NCBI GenBank assembly: GCA_030041275.1
Contig: JASHOE010000180.1
Location: 1-48,173, forward strand
Direction: 5' to 3'
DNA length: 48,173 bases
Source of the DNA: Streptosporangiaceae bacterium
GTDB taxonomy: Bacteria > Actinomycetota > Actinomycetes > Streptosporangiales > Streptosporangiaceae
The position numbers were made by a program, and so were the translations under genes. The notes beneath the pieces are model-generated. The model had not been told where the DNA came from. It did not search any database and saw only the letters and a list, made by a program, of their open reading frames with translations. Shown in pieces: positions 15,399-23,424 of the stretch. Positions within the stretch are counted from its first letter, which is position 1; each line of letters starts with the position of its first letter.

Positions 15399-16284
15399 CG
15401 CGGTCAGAAACCTGCTCGTAGCGCTCGCGCAGCCGATCCCATTCGTCAGCGCCGACCCGCTGGAACAGCGCGGCCGGGCCGTCAGAGACGACGCGGACGT
15501 GGCCATCGGCCGGGGCCTCGAGTGTCTGTGCGAGCGACGACAAGACCGCCTCGCAAGCGGCAACCGCCGCGCCGAGAAGCAGGCTGGGGAAGATCGCGAT
15601 CCGGTAGCCCCAGCCCTCCAGGTTGCCGATGCTCACCGCCGGTGAACGGCCGCCCGAGACGAAGTTGAACAGGCACGGACCCCGCACTGCTGCCGGAATG
15701 GCCGCGATCTCCTCGGCGGTTTGCGGCGCCTCGACGAAGGCAGCATCCGCGCCGACTGCCAGCGCCGCGTTGGCTCGCTCGATCGCCTCATCCAGGCCAG
15801 CCACCGCGCGCGCATCCGTCCTGGCGATGATCAGCATGGCCGGGTCTGGCCGGGACTCGACCGCGGCGCGGATCTTGCGCAGCCACGAGGCGCGGTCGAC
15901 GATCTCCTTACCCGCCAGGTGACCGCACCGCTTCGGGAACGTCTGGTCCTCGATGTGGATCGCCCCGACGCCTGCTCGTGCGTAAGCCCGCACGGTGCGT
16001 ACCACGTTCAGCTCGTTGCCGTAGCCCGTGTCTGCGTCGGCGATCACCGGGATGTCGACCGCCGCGGTCATCCGGGCCGCGTTGTCGACCATCTCGGTCA
16101 TGGTCAGCAGCCCGTAGTCGGGGTAACCGTACGCCACCGACGTGCCCGCCCCCGTCATGTAGACGGCCGAGAATCCGTGCTGGGCGATCAGCCGCGCGGT
16201 CAGGGCGTCGTACCCGCCCGGCGCGAGGATCATAGGCCCGGCACTCAGCGCCGCCCGCAGGCCGCCCCTCATCGACTCAGGCAC
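15388..16284 (-). CDS. Isocitrate lyase / PEP mutase superfamily protein
   Basis: The GTG at 16284 follows AGGGAGG at a normal distance; an ATG four codons in is possible but badly spaced. The 298-residue protein is a TIM barrel of the ICL/PEPM group. The Mg-binding acids are in IADADTGYGN (residues 81-90) and HIEDQ (110-114). The flexible-loop signature KRCGH (118-122) is that of C-C lyases such as methylisocitrate lyase; phosphoenolpyruvate mutases lack the Cys. It should therefore cleave a 2-methylisocitrate-like or other malate-type substrate (oxaloacetate decarboxylase and 2,3-dimethylmalate lyase are alternatives). Length is right for MICL-type lyases rather than the larger isocitrate lyase. 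Confidence 0.88.
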   Translation of the reverse strand: MPESMRGGLRAALSAGPMILAPGGYDALTARLIAQHGFSAVYMTGAGTSVAYGYPDYGLLTMTEMVDNAARMTAAVDIPVIADADTGYGNELNVVRTVRAYARAGVGAIHIEDQTFPKRCGHLAGKEIVDRASWLRKIRAAVESRPDPAMLIIARTDARAVAGLDEAIERANAALAVGADAAFVEAPQTAEEIAAIPAAVRGPCLFNFVSGGRSPAVSIGNLEGWGYRIAIFPSLLLGAAVAACEAVLSSLAQTLEAPADGHVRVVSDGPAALFQRVGADEWDRLRERYEQVSDRASG

Positions 16285-16295
16285 CGGACCTCCCT

Positions 16296-16337
16296 GTCGT
16301 CAGCCGGACATCTGGTGGCCCGGCTCTGACGACTATA
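16296..16337 (-). promoter_or_regulatory. Lyase promoter -10 with GTCGTCA inverted repeat
   Basis: TATAGT reads on the minus strand at 16337-16332 as a -10 for the lyase gene. Around the expected start point is an inverted repeat, GTCGTCAGCCGG (16296-16307) against CCGGC-TC-TGACGAC (16320-16333). It is perfect over 12 bp apart from a two-base insertion. It could be an operator at the transcription start or a hairpin in the 5' UTR just upstream of the ribosome site. Confidence 0.45.
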
Positions 16338-16381
16338 GGTTTCCGGCTGCTCCGGGTGCGGGCAGGCGAGAGCACGCACGT

Positions 16382-16387
16382 TAGCGT
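16382..16387 (+). promoter_or_regulatory. -10 element TAGCGT of a leaderless transcript
   Basis: TAGCGT fits the actinobacterial TANNNT -10. It is followed by seven bases and then the GTG start at 16395, the spacing expected if transcription begins at the start codon. Confidence 0.45.
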
Positions 16388-16394
16388 GGCGAGG

Positions 16395-17165
16395 GTGACC
16401 AGTCGTGCGGAGCGCTCTATGTCTTTCGGCGCGATCGCCGACGACTACGACAGGCTCCGGCCGGGCCCAGCTCCGGACGCGGTCAGCTGGCTGCTGCCGG
16501 ACCGCGCCGACGTTGTCGTCGATCTCGGCGCCGGAACCGGTCTGCTGAGTCGCGCGGTCGCTGCCGTCGTGGACCACGTGATCGCGGTCGAACCGGATGC
16601 CCGGATGCGCGCCGTACTGGCGGACCGCTCCCCCGGCGTCGTGGTGCTGGCGGGTCGCGGCGAGGCGGTCCCGCTGCCGGACGCGAGCGCCGACGCGGTC
16701 CTGGTGTCCTCGGCGTGGCACTGGATGAACCCGGACCTGGCTGTGCCGGAAATCGCCAGGGTGCTGCGCGACGGTGGCCGGTTCGGCGTCATCTGGACCG
16801 GCCGGGAGCGGACATCCTGGCTGCGGGCGGGCGAGTGGTTCAACACCGGTGCCGCCGACTTCGCCCGCCAGCCGGAGGAGGCGGACCTGGCAAGGCCGCG
16901 CGGTCGCCAGATCACGCTGCCCGAGCCCGGCTTGTTCCGCGATATCGAGACGCACACGTTCTCATTCACGCGCCGCATGTCGATCCCTGACCTGGTCGAA
17001 TGGCTGACAACCTACAGCCGCGTCATCTCCGCCAGCGACGATGCGCGGGCGGCCGGGCGGGCGCGCGCGACAGCCGCGCTCGCCGAGCAGTTCCCCGGCG
17101 CGACCGAACTCGACGTGCCGATGCGCTCGCACTGCTGGCGCGCCGACCGGGTGCCGCGATCATGA
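16395..17165 (+). CDS. SAM-dependent methyltransferase, class I
   Basis: The 256-residue protein (GTG start, probably leaderless) has the class I pattern. FGAIADDYDRLRPGPAP precedes motif I VVDLGAGTGLLSRAV (AdoMet binding), then VIAVEPDARM (motif II acidic residue) and VSSAWHWM in place of the common catalytic loop. The 'SFG...YDRLRP' start is typical of small Rv-type methyltransferases of unknown substrate. An in-frame ATG at 16419 with GGAG six bases upstream is a plausible alternative start that keeps the domain whole. It is divergent to the lyase gene and convergent to the HdeD-like gene. Confidence 0.85.
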   Translation: MTSRAERSMSFGAIADDYDRLRPGPAPDAVSWLLPDRADVVVDLGAGTGLLSRAVAAVVDHVIAVEPDARMRAVLADRSPGVVVLAGRGEAVPLPDASADAVLVSSAWHWMNPDLAVPEIARVLRDGGRFGVIWTGRERTSWLRAGEWFNTGAADFARQPEEADLARPRGRQITLPEPGLFRDIETHTFSFTRRMSIPDLVEWLTTYSRVISASDDARAAGRARATAALAEQFPGATELDVPMRSHCWRADRVPRS

Positions 17166-17179
17166 CGTGGCCCTGAGTG

Positions 17180-17770
17180 CTACCTGCGCTCAGCGCTCCG
17201 CACCTCGAATGCCAGCAGGATGTCGGAGAAGCCGCGGAACACCGCGAAGAACCCGACCCACAGCAGGAGGAGCAGTGCCTGCGCGGGGAACTCCTGCTGG
17301 GATACCCAGAAGCCAAGCAGAATCTCGAGCACGCCCGCGGTCAGGCCCAGCCACCAGGCCGGGTTGGTTTCCCGCGACGAGATCGAGGTGACCAGGTCGA
17401 GACTGCCACGGAAGATGAGCAGCAACCCGAAGATCGTGGCCAGCGCCCAGAACGCGCCGAACGGGCTCGCGAACGACCAGCACGCCGCGAACAGGAACAC
17501 GATGGCCATCAGCACGTGCACCCAGCGCCACCGCGCACGCATCGACGCGATGAGAATCTCACTGACCCAGCCAGCCAAGAACACCACGCCCATGAGCACG
17601 CCCACGGCGACCACCGAGGCCAGCCGGAACCGCAACACGATGAGAGCGATAACCAGCCACGCTATCCCGGTGACGAGGAACATCCACCACGGCCCGACGA
17701 GCTGGTCCAGCACAGTGTCGAACCGACCACGAACGCCAGGGCCAGAAAGCGTCTGGAAGCGCATGTTCAT
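17180..17770 (-). CDS. HdeD/DUF308-family membrane protein
   Basis: The ATG at 17770 has AAGGGA seven bases upstream; longer frames read through the promoter region. The 196-residue protein carries six hydrophobic helices in three repeated pairs, with a WWMFLVTGIAWLVIALIVL start and a conserved WWLGLTAGVLEILLGFW segment near the end. The family includes E. coli HdeD (acid-resistance membrane protein), but the actinobacterial members have no proven function. It lies in the plasma membrane. Divergent to the amidase across 128 bp. Confidence 0.85.
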   Translation of the reverse strand: MNMRFQTLSGPGVRGRFDTVLDQLVGPWWMFLVTGIAWLVIALIVLRFRLASVVAVGVLMGVVFLAGWVSEILIASMRARWRWVHVLMAIVFLFAACWSFASPFGAFWALATIFGLLLIFRGSLDLVTSISSRETNPAWWLGLTAGVLEILLGFWVSQQEFPAQALLLLLWVGFFAVFRGFSDILLAFEVRSAERR

Positions 17771-17885
17771 ATCAGTATCCCTTCGCGCGTCTGACACAAC
17801 GGTCTCACCAGAACCCCCTAAATGACCACAGGCCCGGCACGACGATTCACCAGCCACTTGCATAGCTTCTGCGCACGGACGGCGG

Positions 17886-17891
17886 TACGGT
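17886..17891 (+). promoter_or_regulatory. -10 element TACGGT of a leaderless transcript (amidase)
   Basis: TACGGT, seven bases, then the ATG at 17899. No Shine-Dalgarno-like sequence lies in between, so translation probably begins at the mRNA 5' end. Confidence 0.45.
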
Positions 17892-17898
17892 CCCAGAC

Positions 17899-19332
17899 AT
17901 GGCTGAACCGACGGACCCGACATGGCTGGATGCAACCGCGCAGGCTGAGCTCGTCCGCCGGGGCGAGCTGACCCCCACGGATCTCGTCGAGGCGGCCATC
18001 GTCCGGATTGAGGCCCTGAATCCGCGACTGGACGCGGTGCTGCGCACGCGGTTCGACGAAGCGCACAGCGAGGCAGCCGGCAATCTGCCTGACGGTCCGT
18101 TCCGCGGCGTGCCGATGCTGTACAAGGACATTGGCTGCATGGTGGCTGGCGAGGCGACTGCGTTCGGCCTCGGGCCACTGCGCGACCTCGCCTGGCCGGT
18201 GACGTCATACCTTGCGGAAAAGTTCCACGCCGCTGGGTTCGTCCATCTGGGCCGCACCAACGTGCCGGAACTGGGCACCACCGTGACGACGGAGGCGCGC
18301 AGCTTCCCGCCTGCACGCAACCCCTGGCACACCGGTCACTCGACCGGCGGCTCTTCTGGCGGCTCGGCGGCAGCGGTGGCCAGCGGGATGGTGGCGATCG
18401 CACACGCCAACGATGGCGGCGGATCGATACGGATCCCCGCGAGCGAATGTGGCCTCGTCGGGCTCAAGCCAACCCGGGGCAGAGTAAGTCAGGGTCCGAT
18501 GGTCGCGGAAGGCTGGGCGGGCGCGACTATCGACGCCGCCCTGACCCGGAGCGTCAGGGACGCCGCAGGCATCCTCGATGCGATCAGTGGCCCGGTGCCC
18601 GGCGAGCCCTACTACGCGCCGCCGTGGCCCGGTCCGCTGACCCGCGAGGTCGGCGCGGACCCTGGCCGGCTGCGCATCGGGCTCATCGATCGGCCCGCCG
18701 GCGAGGGTTACCTCGACCATCCTGAGTGCCGGGCCGCGGTCGCGCGCGCGGGGCGGCTCCTTGAATCGCTCGGCCATGGCCTCGAATCGTCGGCACCGGA
18801 CGCGATGTTCGACCCGGAGTTCATCCAGCACTTCACTCGGATCGTCGCCGCCGACACCGAGACGACGATGCGCGCATTCGAGACCGCTCTGGGCCGGCCG
18901 ATCGCGGATGACGAGATCGAGCCGCGCAACGCCGCCTACCGGGCGGCCGGCCGAACCCTGGATGTGGTCAGCTACCTCCAGAGCCGGGCATGGCTGGGAA
19001 TCTGGGCCAGGCGAATGGCCTCGTGGTGGACCGATTACGACCTGCTCGTCACGCCTACCGTGGGCGCGCCGCCACCAGAACTCGGCTGGTTCACCGCCGA
19101 CGGAGCACAAGGGGAGGGCCCCAGAGTGGTCAGCTTCATCCCGTATACGGCGCAGTTCAATATGACCGGCCAGCCGGCCATCAGCCTGCCGCTGCACCGG
19201 ACGCCCGCTGGCCTGCCGGTCGGCGTGCAACTCGTCGCCGCCTACGGCCGCGAGGATCTGCTCGTCAAGGTGGCAGCGCAGCTCGAGCAGGCGGCACCCT
19301 GGTCGGACCGTCGGCCGCAGCTGCACCCATAA
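17899..19332 (+). CDS. Amidase (amidase-signature family)
   Basis: The 477-residue protein holds the full Ser-cisSer-Lys triad: Lys76 (MLYKDIG), Ser152 in [10 protein letters not shown] and the nucleophile Ser176 in [12 protein letters not shown]. It hydrolyses C-N bonds of carboxylic amides. The C-terminal half ([12 protein letters not shown], then [24 protein letters not shown] text) is typical of actinobacterial amidases and unlike GatA, whose gene would lie with gatC/gatB. The substrate is unknown. No linked transporter is present. Its start is probably leaderless. Confidence 0.92.
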   Translation: MAEPTDPTWLDATAQAELVRRGELTPTDLVEAAIVRIEALNPRLDAVLRTRFDEAHSEAAGNLPDGPFRGVPMLYKDIGCMVAGEATAFGLGPLRDLAWPVTSYLAEKFHAAGFVHLGRTNVPELGTTVTTEARSFPPARNPWHTGHSTGGSSGGSAAAVASGMVAIAHANDGGGSIRIPASECGLVGLKPTRGRVSQGPMVAEGWAGATIDAALTRSVRDAAGILDAISGPVPGEPYYAPPWPGPLTREVGADPGRLRIGLIDRPAGEGYLDHPECRAAVARAGRLLESLGHGLESSAPDAMFDPEFIQHFTRIVAADTETTMRAFETALGRPIADDEIEPRNAAYRAAGRTLDVVSYLQSRAWLGIWARRMASWWTDYDLLVTPTVGAPPPELGWFTADGAQGEGPRVVSFIPYTAQFNMTGQPAISLPLHRTPAGLPVGVQLVAAYGREDLLVKVAAQLEQAAPWSDRRPQLHP

Positions 19333-19383
19333 TCGGGCACACGTCCCGCGGCACGCCACAGCCGTTCTGATAGACAGGTCTGC

Positions 19384-19836
19384 ATGGCCAGAAATGTGGT
19401 GTCAACGGAGGCAACCGTGCAGGCGCCTGCCGACACGGTCTACGGCTATCTCGCCGACATGCGCGACCATCATCCGCACTTCCTGCCGCCAGCGTTCTCG
19501 GACTTCCAGGTCGAGTCCGGCGGCGTCGGGGCCGGCACGGTCGCGACGTACCGGATGACGGCCGGCGGGCGCACTCGGCAGTACCGGATGCAAGTCGCCG
19601 AGCCGGAACCGGGCCGGGTCCTCACCGAGTCCGACCTGGGCTCGACCGCCGTCACCACGTTCACGGTCGTTCCGCAGGGCGCCGCGTCGCTGGTCCGGAT
19701 CTCGACAGCCTGGGATGGCGCGCGGGGCATTGGCGGCGTGTTCGAGCGGATGTTCGCGCCGAGAGTGCTGCGCGGCATCTACGCAGACGAACTGAAGCGA
19801 CTCGATGCCTACGCGCGCGCGCACGCTGCCAGCTGA
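19384..19836 (+). CDS. SRPBCC (START-like) family protein
   Basis: The 150-residue protein fits the helix-grip fold. It has an N-terminal beta strand VVSTEATVQAPADTVYGYLADMRDHHPHFLP, a central strand-rich region ending in DLGSTAVTTFTVVPQG, and a long amphipathic C-terminal helix (RIYADELKRLDAYARAH-like). Such proteins bind a hydrophobic ligand in an internal cavity (polyketide cyclases, lipid carriers). The ligand is unknown. It follows the amidase by 51 bp on the same strand. Confidence 0.75.
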   Translation: MARNVVSTEATVQAPADTVYGYLADMRDHHPHFLPPAFSDFQVESGGVGAGTVATYRMTAGGRTRQYRMQVAEPEPGRVLTESDLGSTAVTTFTVVPQGAASLVRISTAWDGARGIGGVFERMFAPRVLRGIYADELKRLDAYARAHAAS

Positions 19837-19963
19837 CGTCGCGCATCCGGCGGCGGCATGACGTGTAGTCCGCCTGGTTCGCTGGCACCGGCGCCAGCTC
19901 GCTCGGACTGGGTTGGCGCAGCGTCCGCACAAGACGCCGACAGCCTGCATGTCGGGTACCGCT

Positions 19964-19969
19964 TACCCT
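19964..19969 (+). promoter_or_regulatory. -10 element TACCCT of a leaderless transcript
   Basis: TACCCT is followed by six bases and then the ATG at 19976. No ribosome-binding site is visible, so the methyltransferase mRNA may be leaderless. Confidence 0.45.
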
Positions 19970-19975
19970 GGCGTG

Positions 19976-20734
19976 ATGATATTTGAGGTCGCCGCGCATT
20001 CTTACGCCCGATTCATGGGTCGATTCTCCGATCCGCTTGCCGTGCAGTTCGTTCAGCTGGCCGGCGTGCGCGACGGTCAGCGAGTGCTGGACGTCGGGTG
20101 CGGACCAGGAGCCCTGACCGCGCAGCTCGTGCAGCGGCTCGGGAGCCGTGGTGTTTCGGCAGTCGATCCGTCTCGCTCCTTCGTCGCGGCGATCCACGAC
20201 CGCTTTCCTGACATCGCCGTGCAGCGCGGAATTGCCGAGCAGCTTCCGTTTGCCGACCGCGTATTCGACGCCGCCCTGGCCCAGCTGGTGGTGCACTTCA
20301 TGACCAATCCGGTCACGGGTCTCGCGGAGATGGCACGAGTCACGCGCCCCGGCGGCGTGGTCTGTGCCTGCGTGTGGGATCACGCCGGAGGCACCAGTCC
20401 CCTCTCCCCGTTCTGGCGGGCAGTGCACGACCTCGACCCACGCGCGCCCGATGAGGCCGGGCGTCCCGGCGCCCGCGAAGGCCAGCTCGAGGACCTGTGC
20501 GCCGCGGCCGGCCTCAAGCACATCGAACCGGGGACCCTCACTGTCGAGGTAGAGTTCGCGACCTTCACCGACTGGTGGGAGCCGTTCACCCTCGGCGTCG
20601 GACCCGCCGGCGCGTACGTCAGCCAGCTGAGCCAGGCAGCGCGCGAAGACCTGCGGATCCGATGCGCGCAACTCCTGCCGCCCGCCCCCTTCCAGATCTC
20701 GGCCTCGGCCTGGTCCGTACGAGCGAGCTCCTGA
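19976..20734 (+). CDS. SAM-dependent methyltransferase, class I
   Basis: The ATG at 19976 (probably leaderless) gives a 252-residue protein. AdoMet-binding motif I is VLDVGCGPGALTAQLV near residue 38, followed by VSAVDPSRSF (motif II) and FADRVFDAALAQLVVHFM, the UbiE/COQ5-style middle. The loop VTRPGGVVCACVWDHAGG follows. It is a small-molecule methyltransferase of unknown substrate. Unlike the methyltransferase at 16395, which has WHWM at the equivalent point, this one keeps the LVVHFM form. The two are only distantly related paralogues. Confidence 0.85.
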   Translation: MIFEVAAHSYARFMGRFSDPLAVQFVQLAGVRDGQRVLDVGCGPGALTAQLVQRLGSRGVSAVDPSRSFVAAIHDRFPDIAVQRGIAEQLPFADRVFDAALAQLVVHFMTNPVTGLAEMARVTRPGGVVCACVWDHAGGTSPLSPFWRAVHDLDPRAPDEAGRPGAREGQLEDLCAAAGLKHIEPGTLTVEVEFATFTDWWEPFTLGVGPAGAYVSQLSQAAREDLRIRCAQLLPPAPFQISASAWSVRASS

Positions 20735-20800
20735 GCAAAACCACAACTCCAGTGCCCGCGCCGCAGTACTCAAGGCAGCGAAAGAAAATCGTGAGGGCGC

Positions 20801-20829
20801 TGTCCGTTCCGGGCAGAGGCGTTCGTAGC
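20801..20829 (+). promoter_or_regulatory. Candidate ECF-type promoter for the DGPF/sigma operon
   Basis: TGTCCG (20801-20806) and CGTAGC (20824-20829) are spaced by 17 bp. From memory, ECF42 sigma factors recognise a TGTCGA-like -35 and a short CGA-type -10 in front of DGPF genes. The -35 here matches that at four of six positions, so this is only a candidate for self-regulation. Confidence 0.3.
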
Positions 20830-20883
20830 AGGGGTGAGCGGCGGCCACGAGGGGCGCTGCCGAAGCACAGGAGATGATCCGAG

Positions 20884-21207
20884 ATGCAGTACCTAGTTTC
20901 CGTAATCGATGACACGGCCGGGCTCGCCACCAGAGACGAAGAGGCGGCCATCGACGCGTTCAACGACCGGCTCACTGCAGAGGGTTACTGGGTCTTCGCC
21001 GGTGGCCTGGCGGGGCCAAGCTCAGCCACCGTCATCGACAATCGCGGCGACGAGGCGATTTTCACTGATGGGCCCTTCCTGGAGTCGAAGGAGTATCTGG
21101 CCGGCTTCTGGATTATCGAGGCCGCCGACCTCGACGTCGCGCTTGAGCTCGCCGCGGCCGGGTCAAAGGCCTGCAACCGGAAGGTCGAGGTGCGGCCGTT
21201 CCAGTGA
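20884..21207 (+). CDS. YCII-related (DGPF-domain) protein
   Basis: The 107-residue protein is a ferredoxin-like DGPF/YCII domain. The family signature FTDGPFLESKEYLAGF (residues 59-74) is intact. It is followed by VALELAAAGSKACNRKVEVRPF, the usual end of such proteins. In ECF-linked cases these proteins are encoded beside an ECF42-type sigma factor and are thought to belong to its regulon; their biochemical role is unknown. The stop overlaps the sigma gene as GTGA. GGAG lies 11 bases upstream of the ATG, rather far. Confidence 0.9.
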   Translation: MQYLVSVIDDTAGLATRDEEAAIDAFNDRLTAEGYWVFAGGLAGPSSATVIDNRGDEAIFTDGPFLESKEYLAGFWIIEAADLDVALELAAAGSKACNRKVEVRPFQ

Positions 21208-22436
21208 TCAAGCTCGACGTGCGGGAGGCGATCACTCAGGCGCACCACGAGGAGTGGGCACGGGTGGTCGCTACCTTGACCAAGCGTTTCGGTGATCTGG
21301 ACATCGCCGAAGAAGCCGCGGCCGAGGCGTTCGCAACCGCCGTCGAGCGATGGCCGGCCGACGGTGCTCCTCCCAATCCCGGCGCCTGGCTGACCACCAC
21401 AGCCAGCCGCAAGGCCATTGACCGGATCCGGCGCGAGGCCAAGCGCGGCGACAAGCAGAGGGAGGCTCAGCTGTTGTCCTATGACGACCCGCCCGGCCGT
21501 CGAGACGATATCGACGACGAGCGACTCCGGCTGATCTTCACCTGCTGTCACCCGGCGCTCGCGATGGAGACCCGCGTGGCGCTGACGCTGCGCATGGTCG
21601 GTGGCCTGACCGTGCCCGAGATCGCCCGTGCGTTCCTGGTGCAGGAGACCACCATGGAGAAGCGGATCACCCGCGCGAAGGCCAAGATCAAGGCGGCTCG
21701 CATCCCCTATCGGGTACCGTCCGCGAAGGATCTCTCCGAACGCGTCACGGGTGTGCTCACCGTCCTATTCCTCGTCTTCAACGAGGGCTACTTGTCCACC
21801 AGTCCCGACACCGATCCGGTCCGCCGCGACCTGACCGCCGAGGCGATTCGGCTCACTCGCCTGATCCGTGTTCTCATGCCGGAGAACGGTGAGGTGACCG
21901 GCCTGCTGGCGCTGATGCTGCTCATCGAGGCCCGGCGTACCGCCCGCGTCTCGGCCAGCGGCGAACTGGTCACCCTCGATGAGCAGGACCGTGGGACCTG
22001 GGACGCAGCGCTGATCGCCGAGGGTCACCGGCTGGTGCGGGAACGCCTAGCCACCCGGGTGGCTCCCGGCCGCTACCAGATCCTTGCCGCGATCAACGCT
22101 GTGCACACCTCCGCGCCCGACGTAAGCGACACCGACTGGTCGCAGGTCGTCGCCCTGTACGACCAGCTCGTCCGCCTCGATCCCTCGCCGATCATCGCCC
22201 TCAACCGGGCCGTAGCGGTCGCCGAGATTGACGGCGCTGCGGTGGCGCTGGCCGCCGTCGACCGGCTCGAGCACCGGCTGGCCGGGTATCACGCCTTCCA
22301 TGCCGCCCGCGCCGACTTGCTGCGCCGACTTGGCCGCACTCAGGAGTCGCGCGCGGCGTACGACAAAGCCATCGAACTGGCGGGCAACACCGCCGAGACA
22401 GCCGCCCTGGCACGCCGCCGCGACCAGCTGGGGTAG
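21204..22436 (+). CDS. ECF RNA polymerase sigma factor, ECF42-like, with C-terminal helical extension
   Basis: The GTG start overlaps the DGPF stop. The 410-residue protein has a sigma region 2 (RFGDLDIAEEAAAEAFATAVERWP, with PGAWLTTTASRKAIDRIRR) and region 4 (RVALTLRMVGGLTVPEIARAFLVQETTMEKRITRAK, the HTH). After about residue 165 comes a long helical extension with ALNRAVAVAEIDGAAVAL and AYDKAIELAG stretches, typical of TPR-like repeats. This is the ECF42/SigJ-distant type in which the C-terminal extension is required for activity, with no anti-sigma factor needed. Its partner is the DGPF protein. Confidence 0.88.
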   Translation: MIKLDVREAITQAHHEEWARVVATLTKRFGDLDIAEEAAAEAFATAVERWPADGAPPNPGAWLTTTASRKAIDRIRREAKRGDKQREAQLLSYDDPPGRRDDIDDERLRLIFTCCHPALAMETRVALTLRMVGGLTVPEIARAFLVQETTMEKRITRAKAKIKAARIPYRVPSAKDLSERVTGVLTVLFLVFNEGYLSTSPDTDPVRRDLTAEAIRLTRLIRVLMPENGEVTGLLALMLLIEARRTARVSASGELVTLDEQDRGTWDAALIAEGHRLVRERLATRVAPGRYQILAAINAVHTSAPDVSDTDWSQVVALYDQLVRLDPSPIIALNRAVAVAEIDGAAVALAAVDRLEHRLAGYHAFHAARADLLRRLGRTQESRAAYDKAIELAGNTAETAALARRRDQLG

Positions 22437-22466
22437 CGCCCGCGTGGGGCTACCGAAATCGGGCGC
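22436..22466. terminator. Possible bidirectional terminator hairpin
   Basis: GCGCCCG (22436-22442) pairs with CGGGCGC (22460-22466) around a 17-base loop, between the convergent sigma-factor and F420-oxidoreductase genes. The loop is long and there is no T tract, so this is modest evidence. Confidence 0.35.
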
Positions 22467-22472
22467 GCGAGG

Positions 22473-23354
22473 TCAGTTTTCCATCGGCAGCATTTCCGTG
22501 ACGAAGTCGTTGACCAACCGCTGCAAGCCTCCAGCGGCGGCTGGACTCGCAGGCCGGACCACGAACTTGCTGAGTCCGACGTCGATGTAGGCCTCGATTC
22601 GGCCCCGGAGCGCCGCCCACGTGCGCGGCAACAGTGTCGCCGGATCGACGCCGGGCCGCCGCCGCTCGACCGACCGCGCGAACTCCGGCGTCACTTCACC
22701 GAATGCCAGGCTGATCCCGTAGTGGTCGGGCTCGATCTCTCGCCCAGCCGCTGCGGCCGCGTCCTCGATCTGGTGTCGCGCCGCGCCCGCCTCGGGCGGG
22801 GTCAGGAAGCTTCCTAGCCAGCCGTCGCCGAAGCGGCCCACTCGGCGCAGTCCCTCAGGGGCGCTGCCACCGAGCCAGATGTCGAGCGGCTTGACCGGCA
22901 GCGGGCCAACGCTGGCGTCGGTGACTGTGAAGAACCGTCCGGAGAACGTCACGCTCGGCTCGGTCAGCAGGAGCCGCAGCAGTTCCAGTGACTCATCGAA
23001 CACGGCGGCCCGGCTGCCAGCGACCGGAAACGCAGCGATCTCGGGTCCGCGCGCCGGACGCAGCCCGAACACCGGGAGCACCCGGCGCGGCGCCAGCGCC
23101 GCGAGCGAGGTCAGCTCCTTCGCGACAAGGACCGGATGGCGACCTGGCAGCACCGCCACGCCGGTGCCGACCTTCAGGCGGCTCGTCCGGGCCAGCGCGT
23201 ACGTCATGCCGATGAGCGGCTCGACTAGGTCGCCGTAGACGACCTCGCTAAGCCACAGGGAGTCAACACCCGCTTCTTCCAGCGCGCCGACCGCGGTAGC
23301 AAGACCTTCAGGCGTGGCGTGCGGGCCGAGGCTCATACCGATGCGTACCTTCAT
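22473..23354 (-). CDS. F420-dependent LLM-class oxidoreductase
   Basis: The 293-residue protein starts MKVRIGMSLGPHATPEGL and follows the luciferase-like TIM barrel. VDSLWLSEVVYGDLVEPL is at the second strand, TSRLKVGTGVAVLPGRHPVLVAKELTSLAAL is the typical non-prolyl region, and KPLDIWLGGSAPEGLRRVGRFGDGWL is the phosphate-binding loop of the cofactor. These actinobacterial members mostly use the deazaflavin F420, which I infer from the subfamily. The substrate is not known. It is divergent to the phytanoyl-CoA dioxygenase-like gene across 70 bp. Confidence 0.9.
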   Translation of the reverse strand: MKVRIGMSLGPHATPEGLATAVGALEEAGVDSLWLSEVVYGDLVEPLIGMTYALARTSRLKVGTGVAVLPGRHPVLVAKELTSLAALAPRRVLPVFGLRPARGPEIAAFPVAGSRAAVFDESLELLRLLLTEPSVTFSGRFFTVTDASVGPLPVKPLDIWLGGSAPEGLRRVGRFGDGWLGSFLTPPEAGAARHQIEDAAAAAGREIEPDHYGISLAFGEVTPEFARSVERRRPGVDPATLLPRTWAALRGRIEAYIDVGLSKFVVRPASPAAAGGLQRLVNDFVTEMLPMEN

Positions 23355-23411
23355 GCCTCCATCCGATCACAGCAGGAGGCCAGACCGGCAATCGTGGCCT
23401 CCAGGCCCGGT

Positions 23412-23417
23412 TAGAGT
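23412..23417 (+). promoter_or_regulatory. -10 element TAGAGT of a leaderless transcript
   Basis: TAGAGT, seven bases, ATG at 23425: the same spacing as before the amidase and one methyltransferase in this window. Confidence 0.45.
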
Positions 23418-23424
23418 GCCGGAC

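Noticed and set aside
17859..17864. TTGCAT as -35 for the amidase
   Set aside because: It is 21 bp from TACGGT, outside the usual 16-18 bp spacing.
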